Shown one piece after another: positions 14,703 through 21,740 of a DNA stretch of 21,740 nt (position 1 is the stretch's first letter; the number at the start of each line of letters is the position of its first letter). The DNA comes from JAQVIJ01 sp041287365 (lineage in GTDB: Bacteria > Desulfobacterota > Dissulfuribacteria > Dissulfuribacterales > DYLC01), in NCBI GenBank assembly GCA_041287365.1, contig JBEULL010000008.1, positions 1 through 21,740 of the forward strand, in the 5' to 3' direction. Under the pieces are notes generated by a model. That model saw only the letters and a list, made by a program, of their open reading frames with translations, did no database searches and was not told the origin of the DNA. Both the position numbers and the translations under genes were made by a program.

Positions 14703-14912
14703 ATGAAAAGAAGATGCCCGTATTGCAAAACAAAGATTCCGGCTGACGCCATTGTGTGCAGGTATTGCCAGCGCGACATTCCAGCCATGCCGCCAAGACG
14801 TTGCGGCATCGCCAAAGGACTGTTACTGGCCATGGCATTTGCATCAGGAGCAGCGACCGCTGGTTTTCTCTATGGTTACTACCGTGAACGCCTGATGTGG
14901 GAGAACAGATAA
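14703..14912 (+). CDS. Small zinc-ribbon membrane protein
   Basis: This 69-residue protein has two CXXC pairs (C5/C8 in CPYC and C19/C22 in CRYC) that should form a zinc ribbon. A hydrophobic helix follows at about residues 36-57, ending GFLYGYYRER. Proteins of this layout are common small inner-membrane accessory proteins, usually of unknown role. GGAG lies 6 nt before the ATG, and the gene begins 13 nt after DUF1015, so it is likely the last gene of that operon. There is no enzymatic motif. The clear zinc ligands, ribosome-binding site and membrane segment argue that it is real. Confidence 0.75.
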   Translation: MKRRCPYCKTKIPADAIVCRYCQRDIPAMPPRRCGIAKGLLLAMAFASGAATAGFLYGYYRERLMWENR

Positions 14913-14981
14913 ACAACAACACACGGGGAATGCCGCTGGCTACGTGTTTACCATGGCCCTTAGCCTGATAACCCACACTCA

Positions 14982-16532
14982 TCAAACTGTAATTGTCTCG
15001 TAAAAACCCTGATATTCCTCTGCGACCTTTTCCCATGTGTAGTGGTCATAGATGTGCCGCACCGCATGTTTCTGCATTTTGACAAGCCCTGCCCTATCAG
15101 TCCTGAAGACATGAAGCGCCCTATGCACGGCCTCCAGCAGGGCATCCGGCGTATGTTCAGCATAAGAAAATCCTGTGACACCGTCCAGCACCTTCACCAG
15201 CCCACCCGTAGCCCGCACGATTGGCAAATTTCCCATGAGTTGGGCCATAAAATCTGTAAGTCCGCATGGTTCGTAACTGGACGGAATCAAAAAGAAATCT
15301 CCAGCTGCATACACCAGATTGGCCAGTGCCTGATCGAATCCGAGGCATACGGCCATTCTGCCGGCATACTCGTTGCGCCAGGCCAGTTGCGCCAGTTCTT
15401 TTTCGAACTCCTCCTTGCCAGAACCCATCACAACACACTGTACCCCTCTGTCTTCGTCAAATAGCCTGTTGAGTGCTGGGATGAGCACATGTATTCCCTT
15501 CTGTTCCGTCAAACGACTCACCATTGTGAGAAGCGGCGCCTCGGGCACATCATTCAATGCGCCATGCACTCGCACCTTCGAGACCTCGGACATCGCTATG
15601 ACCTCCAAAAGCCTCTGCCTGGCCGCTCTTTTGCCGCTCAAATCCCCTGAAAGCACGTCAAAGGCGGCTGGCAGATACAACATCTCGGGCCTGCGTGAAT
15701 CAAAACTGTCCGGTTCGATGCCGTTGGTGATGCCCTTGATGGTCACACCCCTGGCCTTGAGCATGTGACCCAGCCAGCCGGTCATGGCATCCAGATCCGT
15801 TTCTTGAAGCTCCCTTGCGTAATTGGGGCTTACGGTGTTTAGGGCAGCGTAATCCGCACAGGCCAACAGTGGATCGAATGCCCCATTTAACACCGAAGAG
15901 GAAATAAGCCTATTGGGAAGCTCTGTGATGGCCCTGGCAAATGGAATATCCGCAACCTCCTGATGATAGCCAAGACCGGCATTGTGAATAGTGACGGCAA
16001 ATCTGGTGTTCAAAAAATAGGGGGCAAAACCGGTAAGTATTCGAGCCATGGCAGGGGTTAAAGCGGTATGACCGTCATGACAATGGATCACATTTGGTTT
16101 TATCCCTTTGAGCACACAAAACGAAAGAGCCGCCTTCTGCAGAAGCACATTCATGGCAAAGTAATCGAAGTGCCCCTCACCCTTGCGTTTCCACGGCTCA
16201 TTAGCCTCTTCCTCTGCTGTGTAGGTATAAACTCCATGTTTTTCAGCAAAACGATCCGCCTCCACCAAGACCACATACACCCCGTCCCGCACCAACAGCC
16301 GAAACCCCACCTCCTCGTAACGCTCTTCAGCGGCATAGTGCATGGAAATGGAAATACGCCATGGCAATGGCTCCAGTCCCTTAAGAAACACAAAACCATA
16401 GCATGGAATGACCACAAAGACCTCCATGCCCTTTTTCACCAATGCACGGGAGAGCCCTGTCACCACATCCTTAACACCGCCTGCCTCGGCAATGCCTCCA
16501 TATTCCCTGGAGATCATCAAGATCGTTTGCAT
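14982..16532 (-). CDS. glgA: Glycogen/starch synthase-like glucosyltransferase (GT5)
   Basis: GT5 enzymes add glucose from ADP- or UDP-glucose to alpha-1,4-glucan. The 516-residue product has the two-lobed GT-B layout: EYGGIAEAGGVKDVVTGLS (10-28), VIHCHDGHTA (148-157), the acceptor region FAVTIHNAGLGY (178-189), KGITNGIEPDSF (266-277), VSRLTEQKGI (338-347) and SSYEPCGLTDFMAQL (418-432). The donor-binding motif is normally KxGG (as in KTGGLADV), but the lysine is replaced by E16, although R340, K345 and E421 are kept. Donor use may therefore differ. The ATG lies 1 nt after the nnr stop and its GAGGG lies inside the end of nnr. Translation of the two is probably coupled. No glgB, glgC or glgP is in the window. 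Confidence 0.85.
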   Translation of the reverse strand: MQTILMISREYGGIAEAGGVKDVVTGLSRALVKKGMEVFVVIPCYGFVFLKGLEPLPWRISISMHYAAEERYEEVGFRLLVRDGVYVVLVEADRFAEKHGVYTYTAEEEANEPWKRKGEGHFDYFAMNVLLQKAALSFCVLKGIKPNVIHCHDGHTALTPAMARILTGFAPYFLNTRFAVTIHNAGLGYHQEVADIPFARAITELPNRLISSSVLNGAFDPLLACADYAALNTVSPNYARELQETDLDAMTGWLGHMLKARGVTIKGITNGIEPDSFDSRRPEMLYLPAAFDVLSGDLSGKRAARQRLLEVIAMSEVSKVRVHGALNDVPEAPLLTMVSRLTEQKGIHVLIPALNRLFDEDRGVQCVVMGSGKEEFEKELAQLAWRNEYAGRMAVCLGFDQALANLVYAAGDFFLIPSSYEPCGLTDFMAQLMGNLPIVRATGGLVKVLDGVTGFSYAEHTPDALLEAVHRALHVFRTDRAGLVKMQKHAVRHIYDHYTWEKVAEEYQGFYETITV

Positions 16533-16533
16533 A

Positions 16534-18084
16534 TCATACCCTCATATCCTTTTTGAGCAGTGCTTTCCAAATCTGAGGCAATTCATCCGCAAGTTCAGAG
16601 GCAAAGAAACCAAATGGTCCATTCTTCTCGCTCAATCTGTTACCTGCCATGCCGTGGGCGAACACCCCCAGAAGACTCGCTTCCCAAGGCCCATAGCCCT
16701 GAGCCAGAAGTCCTGCGATGATACCGGTAAGCACATCTCCCATACCGGCTGCACCCATACCTGGATTACCAGTGGAATTTATGGACACTCGGCCATCAGG
16801 AGCGGCTATCACGGTTCCCGCACCCTTGAGGACTATATAACAGCTGTATTTTTGGGCAAAATCGCGAGTGACACCCACACGATCAGCCTGCACATCTGAG
16901 ATGCTAAGCCCCGTCAATCTGGACATCTCGCCTGGGTGAGGAGTAAGGATGCGCACCTCTCTGGCACGAGATAGATGGGTTAAATCCTGAGCCAAGGCGC
17001 TCAAGGCATCGGCATCCACCACCACTGGCGTTTCCAATTCCTCTATTACCTTAAGCATAAGCCTAATTCTATGGAATGAAAGGCCAAAACCAGGGCCGAG
17101 ACCCACTGCCTTCTTGCCCTTTGTAGCCTCTATAACGACCTGCCATCCCTGTTCCAGTTCCATGTCTTCTTTCAGTAAAATCGACATAGCCTCTGAAAGG
17201 GATTGCGCTAAAACCCGCTGCATATCAGAGGAACATGCAAGAGTCACGAGCCCTGCCCCTGCCCTCAATGCCCCTCGACATGCCAAAAGACCTGCACCAT
17301 ACTTGCCATGAGAGCCTGCCAGAATCAAGACATGGCCGAAGCTCCCTTTGTGGCCTGTGCGGGACCTATGTTTCAGGAGATTTCGAGCCGTTTCAATGGT
17401 TGTGAGGGAGTGTTTGGGCGAGATGGCCTCAAGTGCCTTTTGTGGAATACCGATGTCCACCACTTGAAATTTACCGCAAAATTCAGGTCCCTGAGCCAGA
17501 AAATGCCCCAATTTGAAATATTGCATAGTAACGGTGAGGTCAGCCCGCACCACTATGCCCAGTGGTGTTCCTGAGTCAGTGGAGAGCCCGGATGGAATAT
17601 CCACCGCCACCACCGGTATTTTTGCTGCATTTATGGTGGAGATGATCTTCGCGAAGAGACCGGTGACCTCCCGCTTGAGCCCTGTGCCGAAGATGGCATC
17701 CACCACCAGACCACAGTTTTGAAGCATCTGGTGTAAGGCACTGAGTTCGGTCTCGCTAATGCAGAAATGGACGGGAATATCCTTCAGAAGCTGCAGATTT
17801 GCCAGGCTGTCACCCTTATAGGCATCCTTTGTGCAAAGGCAAAGGATTTGCACCCTCACACCGGCCTGGAACAGATATCTGGCGGTCACAAAGCCATCTC
17901 CGCCGTTGTTCCCCGGCCCGCAAACAAGCAATACCCCTTGCCTCACAGCCTGAGCAAAGTCCTTAAAAATGGCCTCAGCCACCAAACGACCGGCATTTTC
18001 CATAAGCAACCGACCTGGAATGCCCATTTGTTCTATGGCAAAGGCATCCACGGCTTGCATCTCTTGAGCTGTAAGGAGTATCAT
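16534..18084 (-). CDS. nnr: Bifunctional NAD(P)HX epimerase / ADP-dependent NAD(P)HX dehydratase
   Basis: This enzyme repairs hydrated NADH and NADPH. The N-terminal YjeF/NnrE domain (about 1-220) epimerises the hydrates and has VCGPGNNGGDGFVTARYL (54-71), VVDAIFGTGL (127-136) and VDIPSGLSTDSG (161-172). The C-terminal ribokinase-like NnrD domain (about 230-516) dehydrates the S form and has GSHGKYGAGLLACRGAL (257-273), ILTPHPGEMSRLTG (379-392) and NPGMGAAGMGDVLTGIIAG (440-458), with D450 the likely catalytic aspartate. The usual GSGD/GTGD reads GMGD. The length is normal for the fusion. AGGAAG precedes ATG 18082-18084. It is divergent from hisA (30 bp between starts) and cotranscribed with glgA. 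Confidence 0.96.
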   Translation of the reverse strand: MILLTAQEMQAVDAFAIEQMGIPGRLLMENAGRLVAEAIFKDFAQAVRQGVLLVCGPGNNGGDGFVTARYLFQAGVRVQILCLCTKDAYKGDSLANLQLLKDIPVHFCISETELSALHQMLQNCGLVVDAIFGTGLKREVTGLFAKIISTINAAKIPVVAVDIPSGLSTDSGTPLGIVVRADLTVTMQYFKLGHFLAQGPEFCGKFQVVDIGIPQKALEAISPKHSLTTIETARNLLKHRSRTGHKGSFGHVLILAGSHGKYGAGLLACRGALRAGAGLVTLACSSDMQRVLAQSLSEAMSILLKEDMELEQGWQVVIEATKGKKAVGLGPGFGLSFHRIRLMLKVIEELETPVVVDADALSALAQDLTHLSRAREVRILTPHPGEMSRLTGLSISDVQADRVGVTRDFAQKYSCYIVLKGAGTVIAAPDGRVSINSTGNPGMGAAGMGDVLTGIIAGLLAQGYGPWEASLLGVFAHGMAGNRLSEKNGPFGFFASELADELPQIWKALLKKDMRV

Positions 18085-18114
18085 AAACCACTTCCTTTTT
18101 ATGAGGCATCAAAA

Positions 18115-18888
18115 ATGAAAATCAGACCATGTATTGACCTGCACCAAGGCAAAGTAAAACAGATTGTGGGCTCGACCTTAAACGACAATAACAGGGATGC
18201 GCTCAAGGAAAACTTCGTCGCGCCTCATCCGCCCTCACATTATGCCAGAATGTTCAGAAATGACAACCTCACGGGTGGACATGTGATAATGCTCGGGCCT
18301 GGAAATGAGGAAGCGGCGTCAGAGGCCCTTGAGGCATGGCCAGAAGGAATGCAATTGGGAGGGGGGATCACTCTGAATAATGCCGCATACTGGCTCAAAA
18401 AGGGGGCTGCAGCCGTCATAGTGACCTCATACATCTTTTATGACGGCAGAATCGACGAAGAAAGGCTTGTGCGGCTCAGCCATGCCATTGGAAGGGAACG
18501 ATTGGTCCTGGATTTGAGCTGCCGCAAGCGGAATGGTTTTTATTACATCGTGACGGACAGGTGGCAACGGTTCACAGAGGAAACTCTCTCGCCTCGCACG
18601 CTGAAGCGCCTATCGAACTACTGTTTTGAATTCCTCATACATGCAGCGGATGTGGAGGGCAAAAAGGCGGGTATTGATGAAGAATTGGTGGAATTTTTGG
18701 CCGAATATAGTCCAATTCCCACTACATATGCAGGTGGTGCTCGAAACATGCAAGACGTATTACGAGTCAAGAAGCTGGGCAAGGACAAAATAGACCTTAC
18801 CATTGGAAGTGCCCTGGACATATACGGAGGAAACGGGATTACTTATAAGGAAATCGTACAATTCAATGTTACAGAGGGCTGCGATTAG
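18115..18888 (+). CDS. hisA: HisA of the eukaryotic (HIS6) type, histidine biosynthesis isomerase
   Basis: The enzyme isomerises ProFAR to PRFAR, the fourth step of histidine synthesis, on a TIM barrel. The 257-residue sequence follows the yeast HIS6 pattern, not bacterial HisA: CIDLHQGKVKQIVGSTL (6-22), ENFVAPHPPSHYARMF (32-47), HVIMLGPGN (56-64), QLGGGI (80-85), VIVTSYIF (101-108), VLDLSCRK (131-138), FLIHAADVEG (173-182), TYAGGA (204-209) and DLTIGSALDIYGGN (227-240). Likely catalytic aspartates are D8 and D133. The frame is open for 116 codons upstream, but that part lies opposite nnr. ATG 18115 with GAGG upstream gives the family N-terminus. No other his gene is in the window. The stop overlaps that of the convergent membrane-protein gene. 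Confidence 0.94.
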   Translation: MKIRPCIDLHQGKVKQIVGSTLNDNNRDALKENFVAPHPPSHYARMFRNDNLTGGHVIMLGPGNEEAASEALEAWPEGMQLGGGITLNNAAYWLKKGAAAVIVTSYIFYDGRIDEERLVRLSHAIGRERLVLDLSCRKRNGFYYIVTDRWQRFTEETLSPRTLKRLSNYCFEFLIHAADVEGKKAGIDEELVEFLAEYSPIPTTYAGGARNMQDVLRVKKLGKDKIDLTIGSALDIYGGNGITYKEIVQFNVTEGCD

Positions 18889-19334
18889 CGCGCCTCAAAC
18901 CAGATATCCCACAAGATGGCCAATACCGAAAACACGAAGATGATGGCGTAATTCCACATCTCCTTGGAGGTAACCAGGCTTGAAAGCACATAGCGCAGTG
19001 CATGATAGTCTTGAGGACACAGGGTTTGCCCAGGCTCGAGCTTTTGCAGCAGGTTCAGTCCCAAAATCAAACGCTTTCTGCGATGAGTGATGTAGGCTCG
19101 AAACAGAAAAAAGAGCATGTTCCCCACCACACCCAAATACCAAAAGAGCCTTATGAGCTCGGGTTTATAGGCCTTGGCCACCAGAATGAGGCGGAGTGAC
19201 ACGGCACCTGTAAACCCCACGGCAAAGGCCAGCCATGCCACCCAGGCAGGCAGGCGTTTGGGCAGTGTGTTTAAGTCAAAGGGTTCACATTTATATGATT
19301 TGACTAAATCACTTTGATTTTCATCAGATGGCAT
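18885..19334 (-). CDS. Small membrane protein of unknown function, three predicted helices
   Basis: I do not recognise a family. The 149-residue product has a polar N-terminus, then hydrophobic helices at about 29-51 (from LPAWVAWLAFAV), 60-81 (from ELIRLFWYLGVVGNMLFFLF) and 127-145 (MWNYAIIFVFSVLAILWDI). A charged THRRKR segment follows helix 2, and by the positive-inside rule it suggests a cytoplasmic loop. ATG 19332-19334 has GGAG upstream. The gene is convergent with hisA, their stop codons overlapping (18885-18888), and divergent from the glycosyltransferase, with only 15 bp between the two start codons. The hydrophobic pattern and ribosome-binding site support a real gene. Confidence 0.65.
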   Translation of the reverse strand: MPSDENQSDLVKSYKCEPFDLNTLPKRLPAWVAWLAFAVGFTGAVSLRLILVAKAYKPELIRLFWYLGVVGNMLFFLFRAYITHRRKRLILGLNLLQKLEPGQTLCPQDYHALRYVLSSLVTSKEMWNYAIIFVFSVLAILWDIWFEAR

Positions 19335-19349
19335 GTTTAATTATTCTCC

Positions 19350-20495
19350 ATGGCAGATATCTTCATAAACACATCCTCGCTTTTGGGGCCGCGCACAGGT
19401 ATTGGAAACTATACTCTACAAATCGCTAAAAGGCTGATACCTACGCCAGGCCTGAATTTCACGTTCTTTGACGGCCATTATACTCGAGAACTGCCTCAAA
19501 ATACACCTTGTTCCATAACAGGCAAACAAAGCGACGTCCTCAAGTTTCTCAAAAAATTTCCTCGTTTTTTCAATCTGTTGCGAGATGTTCAAAGAAAACT
19601 ACAGGCACACACTCTAAAAAACAGGCACTTCGACCTCTATTTTGAACCCAACTTTCTCACCTTACCTGTGCCGGCCCGTCGCACCATCATCACCATACAC
19701 GACTTTTCCTTTCACCTGCATTCAGACTGGCATCCCAGAGACCGAGTGCTATATTTCAAAAAACACTTCTGGAAGTCAATAAGACATGCGCAGCACTTTA
19801 TATTTGACTCCAATTTTATACGTAACAGTGCGGTGCAGGACTTTGGTTTTGCTCAAGAACACTGCACTGTGATTTACAATGGAGTTGACCACACGATCTT
19901 TAGGCCCAGGGCTGCTGAAGAGATTTTGGCCGTAAAAAGACGCTACTTGCTACCCGAATCCTTTATCTTGTTTGTGGGCTCTGTGGAGCCTCGAAAAAAT
20001 CTCAAAAATGTGTTAAATGCCTATATCTCTCTGCCAGATTCCATCAAACGAGATGTCAAGTTTCTCATCGCAGGCTTTAGCGGCTGGCGCAATACAGACA
20101 TCATGCACATGCTTCAGGCCAATTCCAAGGACATTCGCTATCTGGGCTATATACCTGAAGACCATCTGGCCTGCCTCTATTCCATGGCTAAGGTCTTTGT
20201 CTATCCATCCTTTTACGAAGGCTTCGGGCTTCCACCTCTGGAGGCCATGGCCTGCGGAGCTCCGGTAATCGTATCCAATACCAGCAGCATGCCGGAGGTC
20301 TGCGGAAACGCAGCCGTTTATATAACTCCCAAGAATGTGGCACAAATTGCATCAACAATCTTGAACTTACTTAAAGACCATGACCTACGAAAGACGCTCT
20401 CCGAGGCAGGAAGACGCCGTGCCACTCTGTTTTCATGGGACAAAGCTGCCGAGGCACACCTGCAGCTCTTTTACCGCCTTCTAAAGGAAGACTGA
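19350..20495 (+). CDS. GT4-family glycosyltransferase
   Basis: This 381-residue GT-B enzyme probably transfers a sugar, perhaps mannose, to a surface polysaccharide intermediate at the cytoplasmic face. The N-lobe opens with SSLLGPRTGIGNYTLQIAKR (9-28) and has TIITIHDFSFHLH (112-124) and VIYNGVD (174-180). The C-lobe has ILFVGSVEPRKNLKNVL (206-222) and the EX7E nucleotide-sugar motif YEGFGLPPLEAMACGAPVI (289-307, E290 and E298). No Shine-Dalgarno is visible before ATG 19350, so the start rests on the family N-terminus. It is followed after 2 nt by a second glycosyltransferase. The exact substrate cannot be told. Confidence 0.9.
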   Translation: MADIFINTSSLLGPRTGIGNYTLQIAKRLIPTPGLNFTFFDGHYTRELPQNTPCSITGKQSDVLKFLKKFPRFFNLLRDVQRKLQAHTLKNRHFDLYFEPNFLTLPVPARRTIITIHDFSFHLHSDWHPRDRVLYFKKHFWKSIRHAQHFIFDSNFIRNSAVQDFGFAQEHCTVIYNGVDHTIFRPRAAEEILAVKRRYLLPESFILFVGSVEPRKNLKNVLNAYISLPDSIKRDVKFLIAGFSGWRNTDIMHMLQANSKDIRYLGYIPEDHLACLYSMAKVFVYPSFYEGFGLPPLEAMACGAPVIVSNTSSMPEVCGNAAVYITPKNVAQIASTILNLLKDHDLRKTLSEAGRRRATLFSWDKAAEAHLQLFYRLLKED

Positions 20496-20497
20496 GC

Positions 20498-21740
20498 ATG
20501 GCTGTGCACTTGGGGCTGCGACCCTTTCTCTGCCTTACCTCCAGCTTTCCTCGCTGGCCCGAGGATCACGAGGGAAACTTCGTGTTTCAACTGGTAAATG
20601 GACTGTTGAGGCATGGCTGGCAGGCAGAGGTGCTGACTCCTCACACGCCTCACAGTCAGACTCGTGAGGAGATGCAAGGCGTGTTGGTAAAACGATTTCG
20701 CTACCTGTTTCCTGAAAGACTGGAGACGGTCTGTGGCGGAGGAAGCGCCATGGTCACACTCAAAAACCGGCCATTAGAGATGTGCAAGCTTCCGCCGCTT
20801 CTTATGAGCCAATTCCTGCATACCATCTCTTTTGCGGCTCACAAAAAATACAGCCTGATACACGCACACTGGCTGATTCCTCAGGGATTTATAGCCGTTT
20901 TGGCAGCCAGATTTTTTAAGATTCCCACTGTCGTAACCGTACACGGCGGGGATGTGTTTCGCTTAAGAAGCCCGTTTTTCAATGCCATCAAGCGATTTAC
21001 CCTTTCGCTGGCCGACTGCATCACGGTAAACAGCCCTGCCACACGGAAGGCCGTGTTGAGTCTTCAGCCTAATCTTAAAAATTTATACGAGATTCCCATG
21101 GGCATTCCGGATTCACTTTCCAGCGAGCATACAAAAGACCCTTGGGCTAACCACACACCAAAACGCGATAATGACCACATGATCATCGTCTTTGTGGGAA
21201 GACTTGCTGCTGAAAAAGGTGTGGAGGACCTGCTTAACGCCGGCCGCATTCTTATACAGAAGGGCATGAATATTCGGCTGATATTGGTGGGAGATGGGCA
21301 GGAACGGCAGGATTTTGAATCCATATCACGGACGCTGGGCATCGAAGCACACACGGAATTTATAGGGGCCTTACCCCACAATCAGGTATTGGCCCTGCTT
21401 CAGAAGGCCGATGTGTTTGTAGCACCTTCCCGCATCACAAAAGACGGCTGGCAGGAGGCACAGGGATTGAGCATTGCCGAGGCCATGGCAGTGGGAATAC
21501 CTGTAGTGGCAACGAGGGTGGGTGGCATTCCATCTATGGTTCGGCACGGAGAAACAGGATTGCTGGTCCAGCCCCAATCACCTGTGGAACTGGCCCAGAC
21601 CATGGATTTTTTGCTCTCAAACAGGGAAATTGCCAGGGAGATGGCCCGGAGGGCACAGAAATTCATTATAAATCACTGCGGCCAGTCACGTGTGACCGCA
21701 GCCTTTGCGGATTTATTCGAGAAAATCGTTGTACAACGGC
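20498..21740 (+). CDS. GT4-family glycosyltransferase, partial (runs off the window)
   Basis: The frame from ATG 20498 stays open for 414 codons to the window end, so only the last residues or the stop are missing. It begins LTSSFPRWPEDHEGNFVFQL (about 13-32), a common start for exopolysaccharide GT4 enzymes. It has HAHWLIPQGF in the N-lobe and VTVHGGDVFRLRSP. The C-lobe has VFVGRLAAEKGVEDLL, LVGDGQER, and FVAPSRITKDGWQEAQGLSI, where the EX7E pair is in EAQGLSIAE. GGAAG upstream lies inside the previous gene and the gap is 2 nt, so the two are coupled. Together they look like the beginning of a capsule, LPS or exopolysaccharide cluster. Confidence 0.88.
   Translation, partial: MAVHLGLRPFLCLTSSFPRWPEDHEGNFVFQLVNGLLRHGWQAEVLTPHTPHSQTREEMQGVLVKRFRYLFPERLETVCGGGSAMVTLKNRPLEMCKLPPLLMSQFLHTISFAAHKKYSLIHAHWLIPQGFIAVLAARFFKIPTVVTVHGGDVFRLRSPFFNAIKRFTLSLADCITVNSPATRKAVLSLQPNLKNLYEIPMGIPDSLSSEHTKDPWANHTPKRDNDHMIIVFVGRLAAEKGVEDLLNAGRILIQKGMNIRLILVGDGQERQDFESISRTLGIEAHTEFIGALPHNQVLALLQKADVFVAPSRITKDGWQEAQGLSIAEAMAVGIPVVATRVGGIPSMVRHGETGLLVQPQSPVELAQTMDFLLSNREIAREMARRAQKFIINHCGQSRVTAAFADLFEKIVVQR

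Noticed and set aside
14918..14960. Bidirectional terminator between the zinc-ribbon gene and glgA
   Set aside because: ACACG/CGTGT can pair over only 5 bp with a long loop, and no good T-run follows on either strand.
17767..18114. 116-codon N-terminal extension of the hisA frame
   Set aside because: It overlaps the nnr coding sequence on the other strand and matches nothing. The HIS6-type N-terminus begins at 18115 with its own ribosome-binding site.

Overview
The window reads as chromosomal, mostly housekeeping DNA from an anaerobic, sulfidic-habitat bacterium, most likely a member of Desulfobacterota (the old Deltaproteobacteria). The clues are a DUF6178-type gene, which I recall as essentially deltaproteobacterial, a short-form ThiC paired with an archaeal-like (sulfide-type) Thi4, and the ribosomal protein gene order. 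I cannot fix a genus. I saw no insertion sequence, CRISPR array, tRNA, rRNA or phage module.

Layout. (1) 1-1156, minus strand: str operon rpsL-rpsG-tuf (tuf cut by the window edge, no fusA between rpsG and tuf) behind a consensus sigma-70 promoter. (2) 1245-3697, plus: thiamin operon thiC-thi4 behind its own consensus promoter, a TPP riboswitch and an intrinsic terminator (attenuator). An AT-rich repeat/inverted-repeat block follows it (3771-3855). (3) 9168-3894, minus: rpsF-rpsR-rplI, a terminator hairpin, then dnaB-rsmG and a DUF6178-type gene of unknown function. (4) 9334-11664, plus: lon protease. (5) 11841-14912, plus: a tight three-gene set: a response regulator with an HD-GYP domain and a degenerate GGDEF tail, a DUF1015 protein, and a small zinc-ribbon membrane protein. 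(6) 18084-14982, minus: the bifunctional NAD(P)HX repair enzyme and, 1 nt downstream, a divergent GT5 glycogen synthase. (7) 18115-18888, plus: a HisA of the eukaryotic (yeast HIS6) type. (8) 19334-18885, minus: a small three-helix membrane protein of unknown function. (9) 19350-21740, plus: two GT4 glycosyltransferases, the start of what looks like a surface-polysaccharide cluster running off the window.

How the genes work together. ThiC makes the pyrimidine and Thi4 the thiazole half of thiamin, both under TPP feedback. The str and rpsF operons supply ribosomal proteins, and the second also carries the replicative helicase and a 16S rRNA methyltransferase. The most unusual points are the eukaryote-type HisA, proline at the sulfur-donor position of Thi4, a possible leader ORF overlapping the thiC start, the loss of the donor-site lysine in GlgA, and the unusual start region of dnaB. 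I did not find a clear multi-gene system that looks wholly new. No gap between genes exceeds 300 bases except 1049-1512, which is filled by divergent promoters, the riboswitch and the attenuator.
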